Source of the DNA: Zeaxanthinibacter enoshimensis
Lineage (GTDB): Bacteria; Bacteroidota; Bacteroidia; Flavobacteriales; Flavobacteriaceae
NCBI RefSeq assembly: GCF_004362865.1
Contig: NZ_SNYI01000002.1
Span: 310,001-374,000 of the forward strand
Length of the DNA: 64,000 nt
Direction: 5' to 3'
Below are positions 35,872 through 45,279 of the stretch, in pieces. Numbering within the stretch: the first letter of the stretch is position 1; each line of letters opens with the position of its first letter. Both the position numbers and the translations under genes were made by a program. The notes below the pieces were generated by a model that ran no database searches, was not told the origin of the DNA, and worked only from the letters and a program-made list of their open reading frames with translations.

Positions 35872-37306
35872 TACCCTGTTAATTGCCTTGTTTTTTACAT
35901 TGGGTGGCATGCTTTCTGCCCAGCAAAGAGACCAGGTGGGCGATACCCAGATCGAACCCCCGGAGCCTGTGCTCGAAACTGACCGGGCCGTATATAAAGA
36001 CAGCCTGAAAAAGAAAGAAAAGGTAAAATTAGACGGGATTGCAGCAGTGGTCGGGGATTACGTAATCCTGGATTCGGATGTTGCAAAAACACTGATAGAC
36101 CTGGAGAACCAGGGTGCTTCAACCAAAGATATTACCCACTGCAGCCTGTTGGGTAAATTAATGGAAGACCGCCTCTATGCTCACCAGGCTGTACAGGATA
36201 GTATATTGGTTTCTGACGACGAAGTAAATGCAACCGGGGACAGGCAGATCCAACAGCTCGTGAGCCAGGTAGGATCTATGGAGAAAGTGCTGGAATTTTA
36301 CAACAAGGAAGATGTTGAGAGCTTCCGGGAGGAACTTTTCAACATCAATAAACTCCGCATGCTGTCAGAAAAAATGCAGCAGAAGATCATCGGGGAAATA
36401 CAGGTGACCCCGGAAGAGGTAAGGCAGTTCTTTAACCGGATTCCCGAGGATGAAAAGCCTGTATTCGGTGCCGAGCTAGAGATTGCGCAGATCGTGAAAG
36501 AACCCGAGATCCCGGAGGAAGAAAAACAAAAGGTGATCGATAAACTGAACGAGATCAAAGCTGATGTCGAGGATAATGACGCCAGTTTCAGTGTAAAGGC
36601 TATACTTTATTCCCAGGATCCCGGTTCCAAGTCCAAAGGTGGATTTTACAGCATGACCCGGCAGACTCCTTTTGTCAAAGAATTCAAGGACGTTGCATTC
36701 AGCCTTCGGGAAGGGGAGATATCTGAGCCATTTGAAACCGTTTTCGGTTTTCACATTATCTACATAGAGAAGATACGCGGCCAGGAACTGGACCTGCGGC
36801 ACATCCTGATACAACCCGAAATACCTCAGAAAGCGATCGATGCAGCCAAGCAGGAACTGGATACTATCCGCCAGCATATACTGGAAGGCAAGTATACCTT
36901 TGCGGAAGCGGCACTTAACTTTTCAGATGAGAAAGAAACTAAATTTGACGGGGGTCTGCTGAGGAACCCTACCAATTTTGACTCACGTTTTGAACTCACC
37001 AAGATGGACCCTACCCTGTACAACCAGGTAAGGGACCTGAAGGACAACGAGATATCTAACCCTATCCTGGAAACTGATCCAAGGGGAGGTCCTCCGAAAT
37101 ACAAGATCCTTAAAGTGACCAATCGCTACGACGAGCACGAGGCAGATTTTGCGAAGGATTACCTTAAGATCCAGGAACTGGCCCTGAGGGAAAAACAATT
37201 TAAAGCCATCCGTAAATGGATGGATACACACATCGAGGATACCTACATTAGTGTGAACGCTGAAAACCGTGATTGTGAATTCCAGAACAATTGGGTAAAA
37301 GATTAG
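35855..37306 (+). CDS. SurA-like periplasmic peptidylprolyl isomerase
   Basis: About 483 residues with a signal peptide (cleavage near LSAQQRD). Residues about 55-185 are the SurA N-terminal domain (KLDGIAAVVGDYVILDSDVA, EDRLYAHQAVQDSI). Two parvulin-like domains follow: residues about 205-310 (FGAELEIAQIVKEPEIPEEE, then GSKSKGGFYSMTRQ and EPFETVFGFHIIYIEKI) and residues about 315-400 (DLRHILIQPEI, FDGGLLRNPTNFD). It assists outer-membrane protein folding. Shares a translation-coupled operon with the lipoprotein upstream; the MoxR gene follows after 3 bases. Confidence 0.88.
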   Translation: MNARNSTLLIALFFTLGGMLSAQQRDQVGDTQIEPPEPVLETDRAVYKDSLKKKEKVKLDGIAAVVGDYVILDSDVAKTLIDLENQGASTKDITHCSLLGKLMEDRLYAHQAVQDSILVSDDEVNATGDRQIQQLVSQVGSMEKVLEFYNKEDVESFREELFNINKLRMLSEKMQQKIIGEIQVTPEEVRQFFNRIPEDEKPVFGAELEIAQIVKEPEIPEEEKQKVIDKLNEIKADVEDNDASFSVKAILYSQDPGSKSKGGFYSMTRQTPFVKEFKDVAFSLREGEISEPFETVFGFHIIYIEKIRGQELDLRHILIQPEIPQKAIDAAKQELDTIRQHILEGKYTFAEAALNFSDEKETKFDGGLLRNPTNFDSRFELTKMDPTLYNQVRDLKDNEISNPILETDPRGGPPKYKILKVTNRYDEHEADFAKDYLKIQELALREKQFKAIRKWMDTHIEDTYISVNAENRDCEFQNNWVKD

Positions 37307-37309
37307 GGT

Positions 37310-38263
37310 ATGTCAGACGTTGAAGGTATCCAGAGACTTGTAGAAAAGCATAGAGCACTGCGCGATGAGATCGGGAAGGTGATCATAGGGCAGGAGCAGG
37401 TGATAGAACAGATCCTGTTGTCTATTTATACCGGCGGGCATTCACTCCTGATCGGCGTGCCTGGGCTGGCTAAGACCCTGATGGTGCATACAGTTGCAAG
37501 TGCCCTGGGGCTGGATTTTAAACGGATACAATTTACCCCGGACCTTATGCCCAGTGATATCCTGGGCAGTGAAGTGCTGGACAAGGAAAGAGCTTTTAAA
37601 TTCATAGAAGGCCCGGTCTTTGCTAATATTGTCCTGGCTGATGAGATCAACAGGACTCCCCCCAAGACCCAGGCCGCCCTGCTGGAGGCTATGCAGGAAA
37701 GGGCAGTGACCATTACCGGAGTTCGCCACCAGTTACCCCTGCCTTATTTTGTACTGGCTACCCAGAACCCGATAGAACAGGAGGGAACCTACCCCTTACC
37801 CGAGGCACAGTTAGACCGCTTCATGTTCGCAATTGAATTAAAATATCCCAGTGTAGAGGAAGAGATCGCTGTAGTGCAACGCACAACCGGAGATGCCACC
37901 CCTGATGTTCAGCCATTATTCGATGCGCAATCGCTGATCGACGTCCAACAACTCATCAGGCGGGTTCCCGTACCTGAGAATGTAGTTTCCTACGCGGTAA
38001 ACCTTGTGAACTCGACCAGACCCGGGCTGGAATCCACCTCGGACTACGTCAACCAGTATGTCGACTGGGGTGCAGGGCCCAGGGCTTCCCAGAACCTGGT
38101 CTTAGGAGCCAAAGCCCATGCCGCCATTCACGGTAAATATTCCCCGGATATCGAGGACGTGAAGGCTGTTTCCATGGGTATACTAAGGCACCGTGTTCTT
38201 AAGAATTACAAAGCGGAGGCAGAAGGTATTTCCGAAGAGGATATTATCGGAAAGCTACTGTAA
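37310..38263 (+). CDS. MoxR family AAA+ ATPase
   Basis: A 317-residue AAA+ protein: GVPGLAKTLMVHTVASALG (Walker A, P-loop), VLADEINRTPPKTQAALLEA (Walker B) and sensor region FVLATQNPIEQEGTYPLPEA. MoxR proteins act as chaperones in metal or complex assembly and usually sit next to DUF58 and von Willebrand genes; those are not here, so this copy stands with the PPIase pair and may serve the envelope. Confidence 0.93.
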   Translation: MSDVEGIQRLVEKHRALRDEIGKVIIGQEQVIEQILLSIYTGGHSLLIGVPGLAKTLMVHTVASALGLDFKRIQFTPDLMPSDILGSEVLDKERAFKFIEGPVFANIVLADEINRTPPKTQAALLEAMQERAVTITGVRHQLPLPYFVLATQNPIEQEGTYPLPEAQLDRFMFAIELKYPSVEEEIAVVQRTTGDATPDVQPLFDAQSLIDVQQLIRRVPVPENVVSYAVNLVNSTRPGLESTSDYVNQYVDWGAGPRASQNLVLGAKAHAAIHGKYSPDIEDVKAVSMGILRHRVLKNYKAEAEGISEEDIIGKLL

Positions 38264-38464
38264 GAACAAAAAAACCTGGCTTTTTAGTCCTGCCAGTGGG
38301 CCGCGGAAATGAGAATTCTCAACCCAATTCCGATACGGCTGATCATTTCATTGTTTTTCCCTCAAAATTTCTTAAATTTTATAAAATGATGGTCTTATAT
38401 TGTGAGGCCGTAAATTCGGCGGGCCGGAGGACCTAAAAATTTTCTGAAGCCCTGTGAATTTTGT

Positions 38465-38472
38465 TATCTTTG
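38465..38472 (+). promoter_or_regulatory. -7 element of the aconitase gene
   Basis: Perfect TATCTTTG, 32 bases before the ATG; a TTTC at about 20 bases upstream is a weak -33. The 240-base gap before it contains no other feature I can name. Confidence 0.5.
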
Positions 38473-38504
38473 ACGGATTGGTTAACACTTAATAATTAAA
38501 CAGA

Positions 38505-40772
38505 ATGGCATTTGATATTGATATGATTAAAGGAGTGTACTCCACCATCGCTGAACGTGTTGATAAAGCACGCGAGATTGTTGGTAGGCCGCTTACCTTG
38601 TCCGAGAAAATTTTATATTCCCACTTATGGGATGGGAATCCAACGAAGCAATTCCGTAGAGGGAAAGACTATGTGGATTTTGCCCCGGACCGTATCGCTT
38701 TACAAGATGCCACAGCCCAGATGGCGCTGTTACAATTTATGCAGGCCGGCAAGCCTAAAGTTGCTGTTCCTACTACTACGCATTGTGATCACCTGATCCA
38801 GGCCAAGAGTGGCGCGGCACAGGATCTCAGCAGGGCGAATACCAGTAGTAAAGAAGTTTTTGATTTCCTGGAATCCGTATCTAATAAATACGGTTTAGGA
38901 TTCTGGAGACCGGGCGCAGGGATTATCCACCAGGTTGTACTGGAGAACTATGCATTCCCGGGTGGTATGATGATAGGTACTGATTCGCACACTGTGAACG
39001 CCGGTGGACTAGGAATGGTCGCTATTGGTGTAGGAGGAGCAGACGCGGTAGACGTTATGGCCGGTATGCCATGGGAACTTAAATTTCCAAAACTGATCGG
39101 GGTAAAACTTACCGGGAAAATTTCCGGATGGACCTCGGCCAAGGATGTTATCTTAAAAGTAGCTGGTATCCTGACCGTTAAGGGTGGAACCGGTTGTATC
39201 GTGGAATATTTTGGAGAAGGTGCTAAAAACCTTTCCTGTACCGGTAAAGGAACCATCTGTAACATGGGAGCAGAAATAGGAGCTACCACTTCCACATTTG
39301 GATATGATGATTCTATGGAGCGTTACCTGCGTGCCACGGATCGCAGCGACGTTGCCGATGCAGCAAACGAGGTGAGAGAATATCTCACTGCAGATCCAGA
39401 GGCCTATGCCGAGCCCGAAAAGTATTTTGACCAGATAATCGAGATCAACCTGAGCGAGTTAAGGCCTCACCTGAACGGACCTTTTACCCCGGACTTAGCT
39501 ACTCCCGTCGGAGAGCTGGGAGCAAAAGCCAGGGAACATGGGTGGCCGATCGATGTGGATTGGGGACTGATTGGTTCATGTACCAATTCTTCTTACGAGG
39601 ATCTTACAAGGGCAGCTTCTATTGCCAAACAGGCTGTTGACAAGAAAATTAAGCCGAAATCAGATTTCGGGATCAACCCGGGCTCAGAGCAGATCCGTTT
39701 TACCGCACAACGGGATGGACTGCTGCAGACCTTTGAAGACCTGGGGGCTACAATATTTACCAATGCCTGTGGGCCATGTATAGGACAGTGGGACAGAAGT
39801 GACCTGAAAGGAGACGAGAAGAATACCATTGTACATTCTTTTAACCGGAACTTTTCAAAAAGGGCTGATGGAAACCCAAATACACATGCCTTTGTAGGCT
39901 CACCGGAAATGGTAGCCGCTATTGCACTTTCTGGTCGACTCGATTTTGACCCTATGAATGACACCCTGATCAACGAGGACGGGCAGGAAGTAAAATTAGA
40001 TGAACCGAGGGGGATAGAACTTCCACCGGAAGGTTTTGAAGTAGAAGAGTCAGGCTATGTACCGCCTAAAGAAGACGGTAGTTCTGTCGAGGTTAAAGTG
40101 AGCAAGGATTCAGAGCGGCTGCAGATCTTAGAGCCTTTTGAGCCCATCACCAATGAAAGTCTCCAAGGGATGAAGTTGTTGATCAAAGCTTTCGGTAAAT
40201 GTACTACTGATCATATTTCTATGGCAGGGCCATGGTTACGTTACAGGGGTCACCTGGATAACATCGCCAATAACACGCTGATCGGAGCAGTAAATGCCTT
40301 TAATAAGAAGACCAATTTTGTCAAGAACCAATTGACAGGGGAATACGAAGGTGTGCCGGATGCACAGCGTCAGTACAAGGCTAAAGGAATTAAGACCATA
40401 GTAGTGGGAGACCATAACTACGGAGAAGGATCTTCCAGGGAGCATGCGGCCATGCAGCCAAGGCACCTTGGGGTTGCCGCGGTATTGGTAAAATCATTTG
40501 CAAGGATCCATGAAACTAACCTGAAAAAACAGGGAATGCTTGCACTTACATTTGCTAATGAAGCCGATTATGACCTGATCCAGGAGGACGATACTTTCAA
40601 CTTTATCGATATTGATTCATTCTCCGAGGACAAACCTCTTACCATAGAGGTAGTTCATGCAGATGGATCAAAGGATACGATCAAGGCAAACCATTCTTAT
40701 AACGCACCACAGATAAATTGGTTCCGTGAGGGCTCTGCGCTGAACGTGATCAAGAAGGAGAATGCGGCTTAA
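38505..40772 (+). CDS. Aconitate hydratase, mitochondrial type
   Basis: A 755-residue aconitase with the domain order of the mitochondrial/AcnA-like group. The three cysteine ligands of the 4Fe-4S cluster lie in [10 protein letters not shown] and [22 protein letters not shown] and [11 protein letters not shown] are substrate-site segments, and the C-terminal swivel domain starts near residue 530 with [13 protein letters not shown]-type sequence (here [12 protein letters not shown]) and [15 protein letters not shown]. It isomerises citrate to isocitrate in the TCA cycle. Own promoter and terminator. Confidence 0.95.
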   Translation: MAFDIDMIKGVYSTIAERVDKAREIVGRPLTLSEKILYSHLWDGNPTKQFRRGKDYVDFAPDRIALQDATAQMALLQFMQAGKPKVAVPTTTHCDHLIQAKSGAAQDLSRANTSSKEVFDFLESVSNKYGLGFWRPGAGIIHQVVLENYAFPGGMMIGTDSHTVNAGGLGMVAIGVGGADAVDVMAGMPWELKFPKLIGVKLTGKISGWTSAKDVILKVAGILTVKGGTGCIVEYFGEGAKNLSCTGKGTICNMGAEIGATTSTFGYDDSMERYLRATDRSDVADAANEVREYLTADPEAYAEPEKYFDQIIEINLSELRPHLNGPFTPDLATPVGELGAKAREHGWPIDVDWGLIGSCTNSSYEDLTRAASIAKQAVDKKIKPKSDFGINPGSEQIRFTAQRDGLLQTFEDLGATIFTNACGPCIGQWDRSDLKGDEKNTIVHSFNRNFSKRADGNPNTHAFVGSPEMVAAIALSGRLDFDPMNDTLINEDGQEVKLDEPRGIELPPEGFEVEESGYVPPKEDGSSVEVKVSKDSERLQILEPFEPITNESLQGMKLLIKAFGKCTTDHISMAGPWLRYRGHLDNIANNTLIGAVNAFNKKTNFVKNQLTGEYEGVPDAQRQYKAKGIKTIVVGDHNYGEGSSREHAAMQPRHLGVAAVLVKSFARIHETNLKKQGMLALTFANEADYDLIQEDDTFNFIDIDSFSEDKPLTIEVVHADGSKDTIKANHSYNAPQINWFREGSALNVIKKENAA

Positions 40773-40794
40773 TAAGAACAATTAATAAACTTCA

Positions 40795-40824
40795 AAAACT
40801 CCTGAATTATTTCGGGAGTTTTTT
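40795..40824 (+). terminator. Terminator of the aconitase gene
   Basis: AAACTCC / GGAGTTT stem around CTGAA...TTCGG, followed by TTT; usable in the forward direction. Confidence 0.75.
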
Positions 40825-40843
40825 GATTGTATTCAGCTCAACT

Positions 40844-41404
40844 ATGAATAAACGCAAGAAGACCTACCTGAATATTTTACTGATACTCCTGGTGCTCGCT
40901 TTTTTTGTAACCCCACTGGGGTATGAAGGCAAAGTGTTACTCAATAAGATCTTTTCCTTTAGTCCCGGTATTACGCCCGTAGAGGAGCGCGCAAGGATAG
41001 TGGATTATGACTGGACCCTGAAAGATGCGGAATGGAATCAATTCAGTTTTGAGAGATCTAAAGGGAAAGTGGTATTCGTGAATTTTTGGGCATCCTGGAG
41101 ACTCCCCAGCCTGGCTGAATTACAGAGTATCCAGGAAGTTTATGACAGGTATAAAGGGAAGGTCGACTTCTACATTATCACCGATGAGGAACGGGAACCT
41201 GTTGAAGCTTTTATGGAAGAACATGATTTTACCTTTCCCGTGACTTACCTGATCATCGGGGAGGATAATCCATTTCCGGACGGAGATCCCCCAAGAACCT
41301 ACATTCTTAGCAAGAAAGGCGAGATCGCGGTGGCCAAGGAGGGGATTGCAGACTGGAGCAATAAAAAAGTCTACACACTTCTTGATACCCTTATCAGCGA
41401 GTAA
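40844..41404 (+). CDS. Membrane-anchored TlpA/thioredoxin-fold protein without cysteines
   Basis: About 186 residues: one N-terminal membrane segment (ILLILLVLAFFVTPL), then a thioredoxin-like domain starting near residue 55. The segment VVFVNFWASWRLPSLAEL corresponds to the usual FWASWCPPC active site, but both cysteines are replaced (Arg and Ser); the whole protein has no cysteine. The cis-proline region (PPRTYILS) is intact. It cannot be a classic disulfide reductase; a chaperone or structural role is likelier. Start at 40844, seven codons after the first possible start. Confidence 0.75.
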   Translation: MNKRKKTYLNILLILLVLAFFVTPLGYEGKVLLNKIFSFSPGITPVEERARIVDYDWTLKDAEWNQFSFERSKGKVVFVNFWASWRLPSLAELQSIQEVYDRYKGKVDFYIITDEEREPVEAFMEEHDFTFPVTYLIIGEDNPFPDGDPPRTYILSKKGEIAVAKEGIADWSNKKVYTLLDTLISE

Positions 41405-41410
41405 GAAGTA

Positions 41411-41860
41411 TTATTTCCGGAAATACTTAAAAGGTACAAAGAGCATACCGAAGCATTCACCTTTGTCTTTCCCCAGGTGCTTGTGATGGATCTTATGCGC
41501 CCGCCTGATACCCCTGGCGTACCAGTTATCAGCATTCCTGAACATTTTAAAGCGCTGGTGGATAAAAATATCATGCACCAGGAAATAGGTAGCGCCATAA
41601 GCCATGATCCCAAACCCGATCGGCCAGCCGTACCAGAATGATGTACTGTGCGCCAGGTAAAAGAAGGTCATGCTGACGACTGCGTAAAATATGAAGAAAG
41701 CGTCGTTCCGCTCAAACCAGGAATCGTGGTCCTTTCTGTGGTGATCTGCGTGGAGATGCCACAGGAAGCCATGCATAACATACTTGTGGGTGAACCAGGC
41801 CATGAATTCCATAAAACAAAAGGTTGCCAGGAAAATCAGGATCCAATAAAATATATTCAT
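41411..41860 (-). CDS. crtZ: Beta-carotene hydroxylase (CrtZ type)
   Basis: A 149-residue integral membrane di-iron hydroxylase. The eight-histidine signature is visible in order: HKYVMHG, HADHHRKDH, HDIFIHQR and RAHKIHHKHLG. It adds 3-hydroxyl groups to beta-carotene to give zeaxanthin, the common yellow pigment of flavobacteria. It is the last gene of the carotenoid operon, one base after crtB. It converges on the TlpA-like gene. Confidence 0.92.
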   Translation of the reverse strand: MNIFYWILIFLATFCFMEFMAWFTHKYVMHGFLWHLHADHHRKDHDSWFERNDAFFIFYAVVSMTFFYLAHSTSFWYGWPIGFGIMAYGATYFLVHDIFIHQRFKMFRNADNWYARGIRRAHKIHHKHLGKDKGECFGMLFVPFKYFRK

Positions 41861-41861
41861 T

Positions 41862-42701
41862 TTATACCAGGTTGAGTTTATAATTGACGTATGACCGGGC
41901 CAACAGGCCTACCTTCTGGTAATTGGCAACCCGGATACGCGTGTTCTTTATTTCCAGCGAAGGGGTCCGCTGTAATTTTTCCAGGAGTTTTATGTAATAT
42001 CGGTATGCTGTATAGACTCCAAATTTAGCATCGTTCGGCAAGCGGATGATTCCCTCGTACCCTTTCTTAAAATCGGCGCGGATATCTTCTACAATGACAG
42101 CCTTGGATTCTTCGTCCATTTCCAGCAGATTAGTATTCGGGAAATAGGAGCGGTTCAGGTGCTCGTAATCCGCTTTAAGGTCTCTCAGGAAATTGACTTT
42201 CTGGAAAGCCGAACCAAGGGCCATTGCCGAAGAACGTAATTCCTGGAATCGTTCCACATCTCCTTTAACGAATACATTCAGGCACATCAGTCCTACCACA
42301 TCTGCAGAACCGTAAATGTAATTCCTGAATTCCTCTTCTGAACGGTATACTTTTTTATTGAGATCCATCCGCATACTATCCATAAAGGAAGTGACAAATT
42401 CTTTGGGAATTCCATAGGCGTGGTAAGTGTGCTGGAATGAATTCAGAATAGGGTTCAGGCTTATCCTGTTATTTAGCGAATATTCTAATTCAGCTTCAAA
42501 ACGATCCAGTAAGGCTTCTTTGTTATAATCGTGAAAAGAATCCACGATCTCGTCGGCAAAGCGCACAAATCCGTAAATATTATAGATATGACTCCGGATA
42601 GAGGGTGCCAACATCCTGGTGGCCATCGTAAAGGATGTACTGTAGGATTCGGTTACCACCTTGCTGCATTTAAAAGATACAGCATCAAAAATTGATTTCA
42701 T
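41862..42701 (-). CDS. crtB: Phytoene synthase
   Basis: A 279-residue trans-isoprenyl diphosphate synthase of the squalene/phytoene type. The two aspartate-rich regions are FADEIVDSFHD (DxxxD) and VNFLRDLKADYEHLNRSYF. It condenses two GGPP molecules to phytoene. Separated from crtI by eleven bases, same operon. Confidence 0.94.
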   Translation of the reverse strand: MKSIFDAVSFKCSKVVTESYSTSFTMATRMLAPSIRSHIYNIYGFVRFADEIVDSFHDYNKEALLDRFEAELEYSLNNRISLNPILNSFQHTYHAYGIPKEFVTSFMDSMRMDLNKKVYRSEEEFRNYIYGSADVVGLMCLNVFVKGDVERFQELRSSAMALGSAFQKVNFLRDLKADYEHLNRSYFPNTNLLEMDEESKAVIVEDIRADFKKGYEGIIRLPNDAKFGVYTAYRYYIKLLEKLQRTPSLEIKNTRIRVANYQKVGLLARSYVNYKLNLV

Positions 42702-42712
42702 CTTGTTGGCTG

Positions 42713-44170
42713 TTAAGTTGTCTTTGTCATTAGTTCGGAAACCAGTTTTCCGGAAATCAGGGCTGGTGGTACTCCGGGCCCCGGTACAGTCAGTTGTCCA
42801 GTAAAATACAGATTTTTCACCAGATTACTACGCAAACGCGGCCGGAGAAAGGCGGTTTGGGTAAGGGTATTGGCCATTCCATAAGCATTTCCCTTGTAAG
42901 CATTGTATTCTGATTTAAAATCATTTACACAGAAAGATTCCCTGAACAAGACATCTTCCCTTACTTTCTGAGCAGTTTTTTCTTCAAAGCGCTCTATAAT
43001 AATGTCAAAATATTTATCTCTTAATTCCGGGGTGTCTTTTAACCCCGGGGCAATAGGCACGAGGAAAAACCCGGTCTCTTTACCTTCTGGCGCCATTTCT
43101 GCATCGGTAACCGAAGGAAAGTTGGCGTAAAACAGCGGTTCCGAGGGCCATTGTGGATTATCGTAAATTTCTTCGGCGTGCTTCTCAAAAGGGGTGTCAA
43201 AGAAAAGGTTATGATGCCGGACATTCTCTAACTTCCGATCAAACCCAACATAGAACAAGAGGGACGAGGGGGCAAAGGTCCTCTTTTCCCAATACGCTTC
43301 CGAGTATTGCCGGGATTTACCGGGAATAAGACTTTCCGAATGATGGTAGTCTGCTCCGCTCAATACCTGGTCTGCGGTGATAGTTTCCCCTTTGACCTTG
43401 ATCGCCTCAGCAGATCTGTTGTTCACAATGATCTCTTCCACGGGAGCATTGGTGTTGATCTTTACGCCCAGCTCCAGGGCCAGATCTCTCATCCCTTCCA
43501 CGATCCTGTACATTCCTCCCTTGGGGTGCCACGTACCCAGTCCAAAATCCGCATAGTTCATAAAGTTGTAAAATGCCGGGGTCTTACTGGGCTTTGCGCC
43601 GAGAAACAAAACCGGGAATTCCAGGGTGGCCACCAGTTTTGGATTTTTGAATTGTTTCCGAACCAGGGTACTGATCGTTTTAAAGAACTGGTCTACGTGT
43701 AAGATGGTATCCTTAGTTACCAGTTCCAGGGGAGAAAGACCGGGTTTATACACCATTTGGTTGATGGCTATATCATAATTTTTACGGGCACTCTCCATGA
43801 ATTTACGCAAGGAGATTGAGCTCCCCGGTTCTATGCGCTCAAATTCCTCACCGATCAATTCAAGAGAGTTACCAATGGTAATGGCCTCATCCTGGAAAAA
43901 TACTTTGTAGGCCGGATTTAATTTGTCTAGCTGGTAATAATCGGACACAGATTTTCCAAAATCGCCAAAGAATCTTTCAAAAATATCCGGCATCCAGTAC
44001 CAGCTGGGACCCATATCAAAGGTGAAACCATCTTTCTGCAATTGCCGGGCCCTGCCACCGACGGTAGGATTTTTTTCATATATATGGACCTGGTGGCCTT
44101 CTTTAGCGAGATAGCAGGCGGCAGAAAGCGAAGAGAATCCGGATCCTATGACAATTATTTTCTTTTTCAC
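42713..44170 (-). CDS. crtI: Phytoene desaturase (CrtI)
   Basis: A 485-residue FAD enzyme with an N-terminal dinucleotide fold (IVIGSGFSSLSAACYLAKEG) and the C-terminal amine-oxidase-like motif (LYFTGQLTVPGPGVPPALIS). It introduces the double bonds that turn phytoene to lycopene. Expected length. Follows the MerR regulator after 24 bases; no lycopene cyclase gene is in this cluster. Confidence 0.94.
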   Translation of the reverse strand: MKKKIIVIGSGFSSLSAACYLAKEGHQVHIYEKNPTVGGRARQLQKDGFTFDMGPSWYWMPDIFERFFGDFGKSVSDYYQLDKLNPAYKVFFQDEAITIGNSLELIGEEFERIEPGSSISLRKFMESARKNYDIAINQMVYKPGLSPLELVTKDTILHVDQFFKTISTLVRKQFKNPKLVATLEFPVLFLGAKPSKTPAFYNFMNYADFGLGTWHPKGGMYRIVEGMRDLALELGVKINTNAPVEEIIVNNRSAEAIKVKGETITADQVLSGADYHHSESLIPGKSRQYSEAYWEKRTFAPSSLLFYVGFDRKLENVRHHNLFFDTPFEKHAEEIYDNPQWPSEPLFYANFPSVTDAEMAPEGKETGFFLVPIAPGLKDTPELRDKYFDIIIERFEEKTAQKVREDVLFRESFCVNDFKSEYNAYKGNAYGMANTLTQTAFLRPRLRSNLVKNLYFTGQLTVPGPGVPPALISGKLVSELMTKTT

Positions 44171-44194
44171 GCAGGGGCTTTGGGGACGATGGAG

Positions 44195-45094
44195 TTATAC
44201 AGCTTCAAGGAGTTCTTGTATGGATTCAAATGCCCGCACACTTTCCGGCAGCTTATCCTTTGTAAGATATTTAGTCTTTTGACCCAGTATCCATAAATTA
44301 CTTTCCTTGTTCTTGTTGATTTTTTGGGTGAAATCCCCTATGTAATCATGTAGCTTTTCCTGTGTGGGTACTACCGTAAAATAGGAGAGGAAATGTAAAT
44401 TGGAAAAGTTCTTTTCCAGGTCTGTCATAAATTCCAATGGCATAGTGGCGCCAAGGAAAATGGTCTGGTATCCTCTTAGTAACAGTTCATAATTCAGGTA
44501 TAACAGGCCAATATCATGGATTTCATTCTCAGGCAGAAAGAGAACGAAGACTTTGTCTTTGCGGGATGGACTTACATGATCCATCTTATCCGTATTGGCA
44601 ACGATCTTCTGTTTGATCAGGTGGGTGATAAAATGCTCGTGGGATGGGTTGATACCATTGGCCTGCCAAAGCAATCCCAGTTCCTCGAGGAAGGGTATAA
44701 ATATCTCCCAGAATATTTCCCGGAACGATTTATCACTTTTAAGGCTATTGTATGTTTTATTGAAGAGGTCTGGATCAAAATTGACCATAGAAAGTTTGAA
44801 AGCATTCATAGCATGGCTCTTCACACTCTTATGGGCGACCAGTTCCCTTACCTTTAAAGGCAGCTCATCTTCAGGTATTTCAGCGATCTTGGAGATTTTC
44901 CAGCCGTTGTTGTAAAGCAGGGTAATGTTTAAGAGTTTCTGCAGGCTCTCTAAACTGTATGTACGAATATTAGTACTGGTCCTCTCCGGGCTCAGCAGCT
45001 CGTATCTTTTTTCCCAAATACGTATGGTGTGGGCTTTGATTCCTGAAAGGTTTTCTAGGTCCCTGATGCTGAAAATCTTTTTAACGTTGTTCAT
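44195..45094 (-). CDS. MerR family regulator with B12-binding domain (CarH/LitR-like photoreceptor)
   Basis: A 299-residue protein. Residues 5-75 are a MerR-type winged helix (FSIRDLENLSGIKAHTIRIW, EKRYELLSPERT). Residues about 95-165 are the four-helix cobalamin cap with the Wx9EH signature complete (W143, E153, H154). Residues 180-290 are the Rossmann-like B12 domain with ExHxxG (E191, H193, G196), the histidine being the expected lower ligand. This matches light-sensing adenosylcobalamin repressors. It heads an operon with crtI, crtB and crtZ, so light-controlled carotenoid synthesis is the likely role; the light response itself is inferred. Confidence 0.85.
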   Translation of the reverse strand: MNNVKKIFSIRDLENLSGIKAHTIRIWEKRYELLSPERTSTNIRTYSLESLQKLLNITLLYNNGWKISKIAEIPEDELPLKVRELVAHKSVKSHAMNAFKLSMVNFDPDLFNKTYNSLKSDKSFREIFWEIFIPFLEELGLLWQANGINPSHEHFITHLIKQKIVANTDKMDHVSPSRKDKVFVLFLPENEIHDIGLLYLNYELLLRGYQTIFLGATMPLEFMTDLEKNFSNLHFLSYFTVVPTQEKLHDYIGDFTQKINKNKESNLWILGQKTKYLTKDKLPESVRAFESIQELLEAV

Positions 45095-45099
45095 TATTT

Positions 45100-45123
45100 A
45101 TTTGTAAAGCTTAAACAAATCTA
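45100..45123 (-). promoter_or_regulatory. Promoter and candidate operator of the carotenoid operon
   Basis: Reading the minus strand, TAGATTTG (45123-45116) is a perfect -7 element 22 bases before the regulator's ATG. A perfect inverted repeat ATTTGT-N9-ACAAAT (45100-45120) overlaps it and the predicted transcription start. Such a position fits repression by the encoded MerR/B12 protein. No -33 at standard distance. Confidence 0.45.
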
Positions 45124-45279
45124 CAATTTTAATACTTTTCTTCATATTGCAAAAGCGTTAAAGTTTAATTAAGAATCCTGCGTAAATGCAGAATTGATGG
45201 CTATTTGACAAAATCTGAGAAGTTAAACCAAGATATAATAAATATATTTAGAGCTATTAACCACCACAGAATATTGTTT

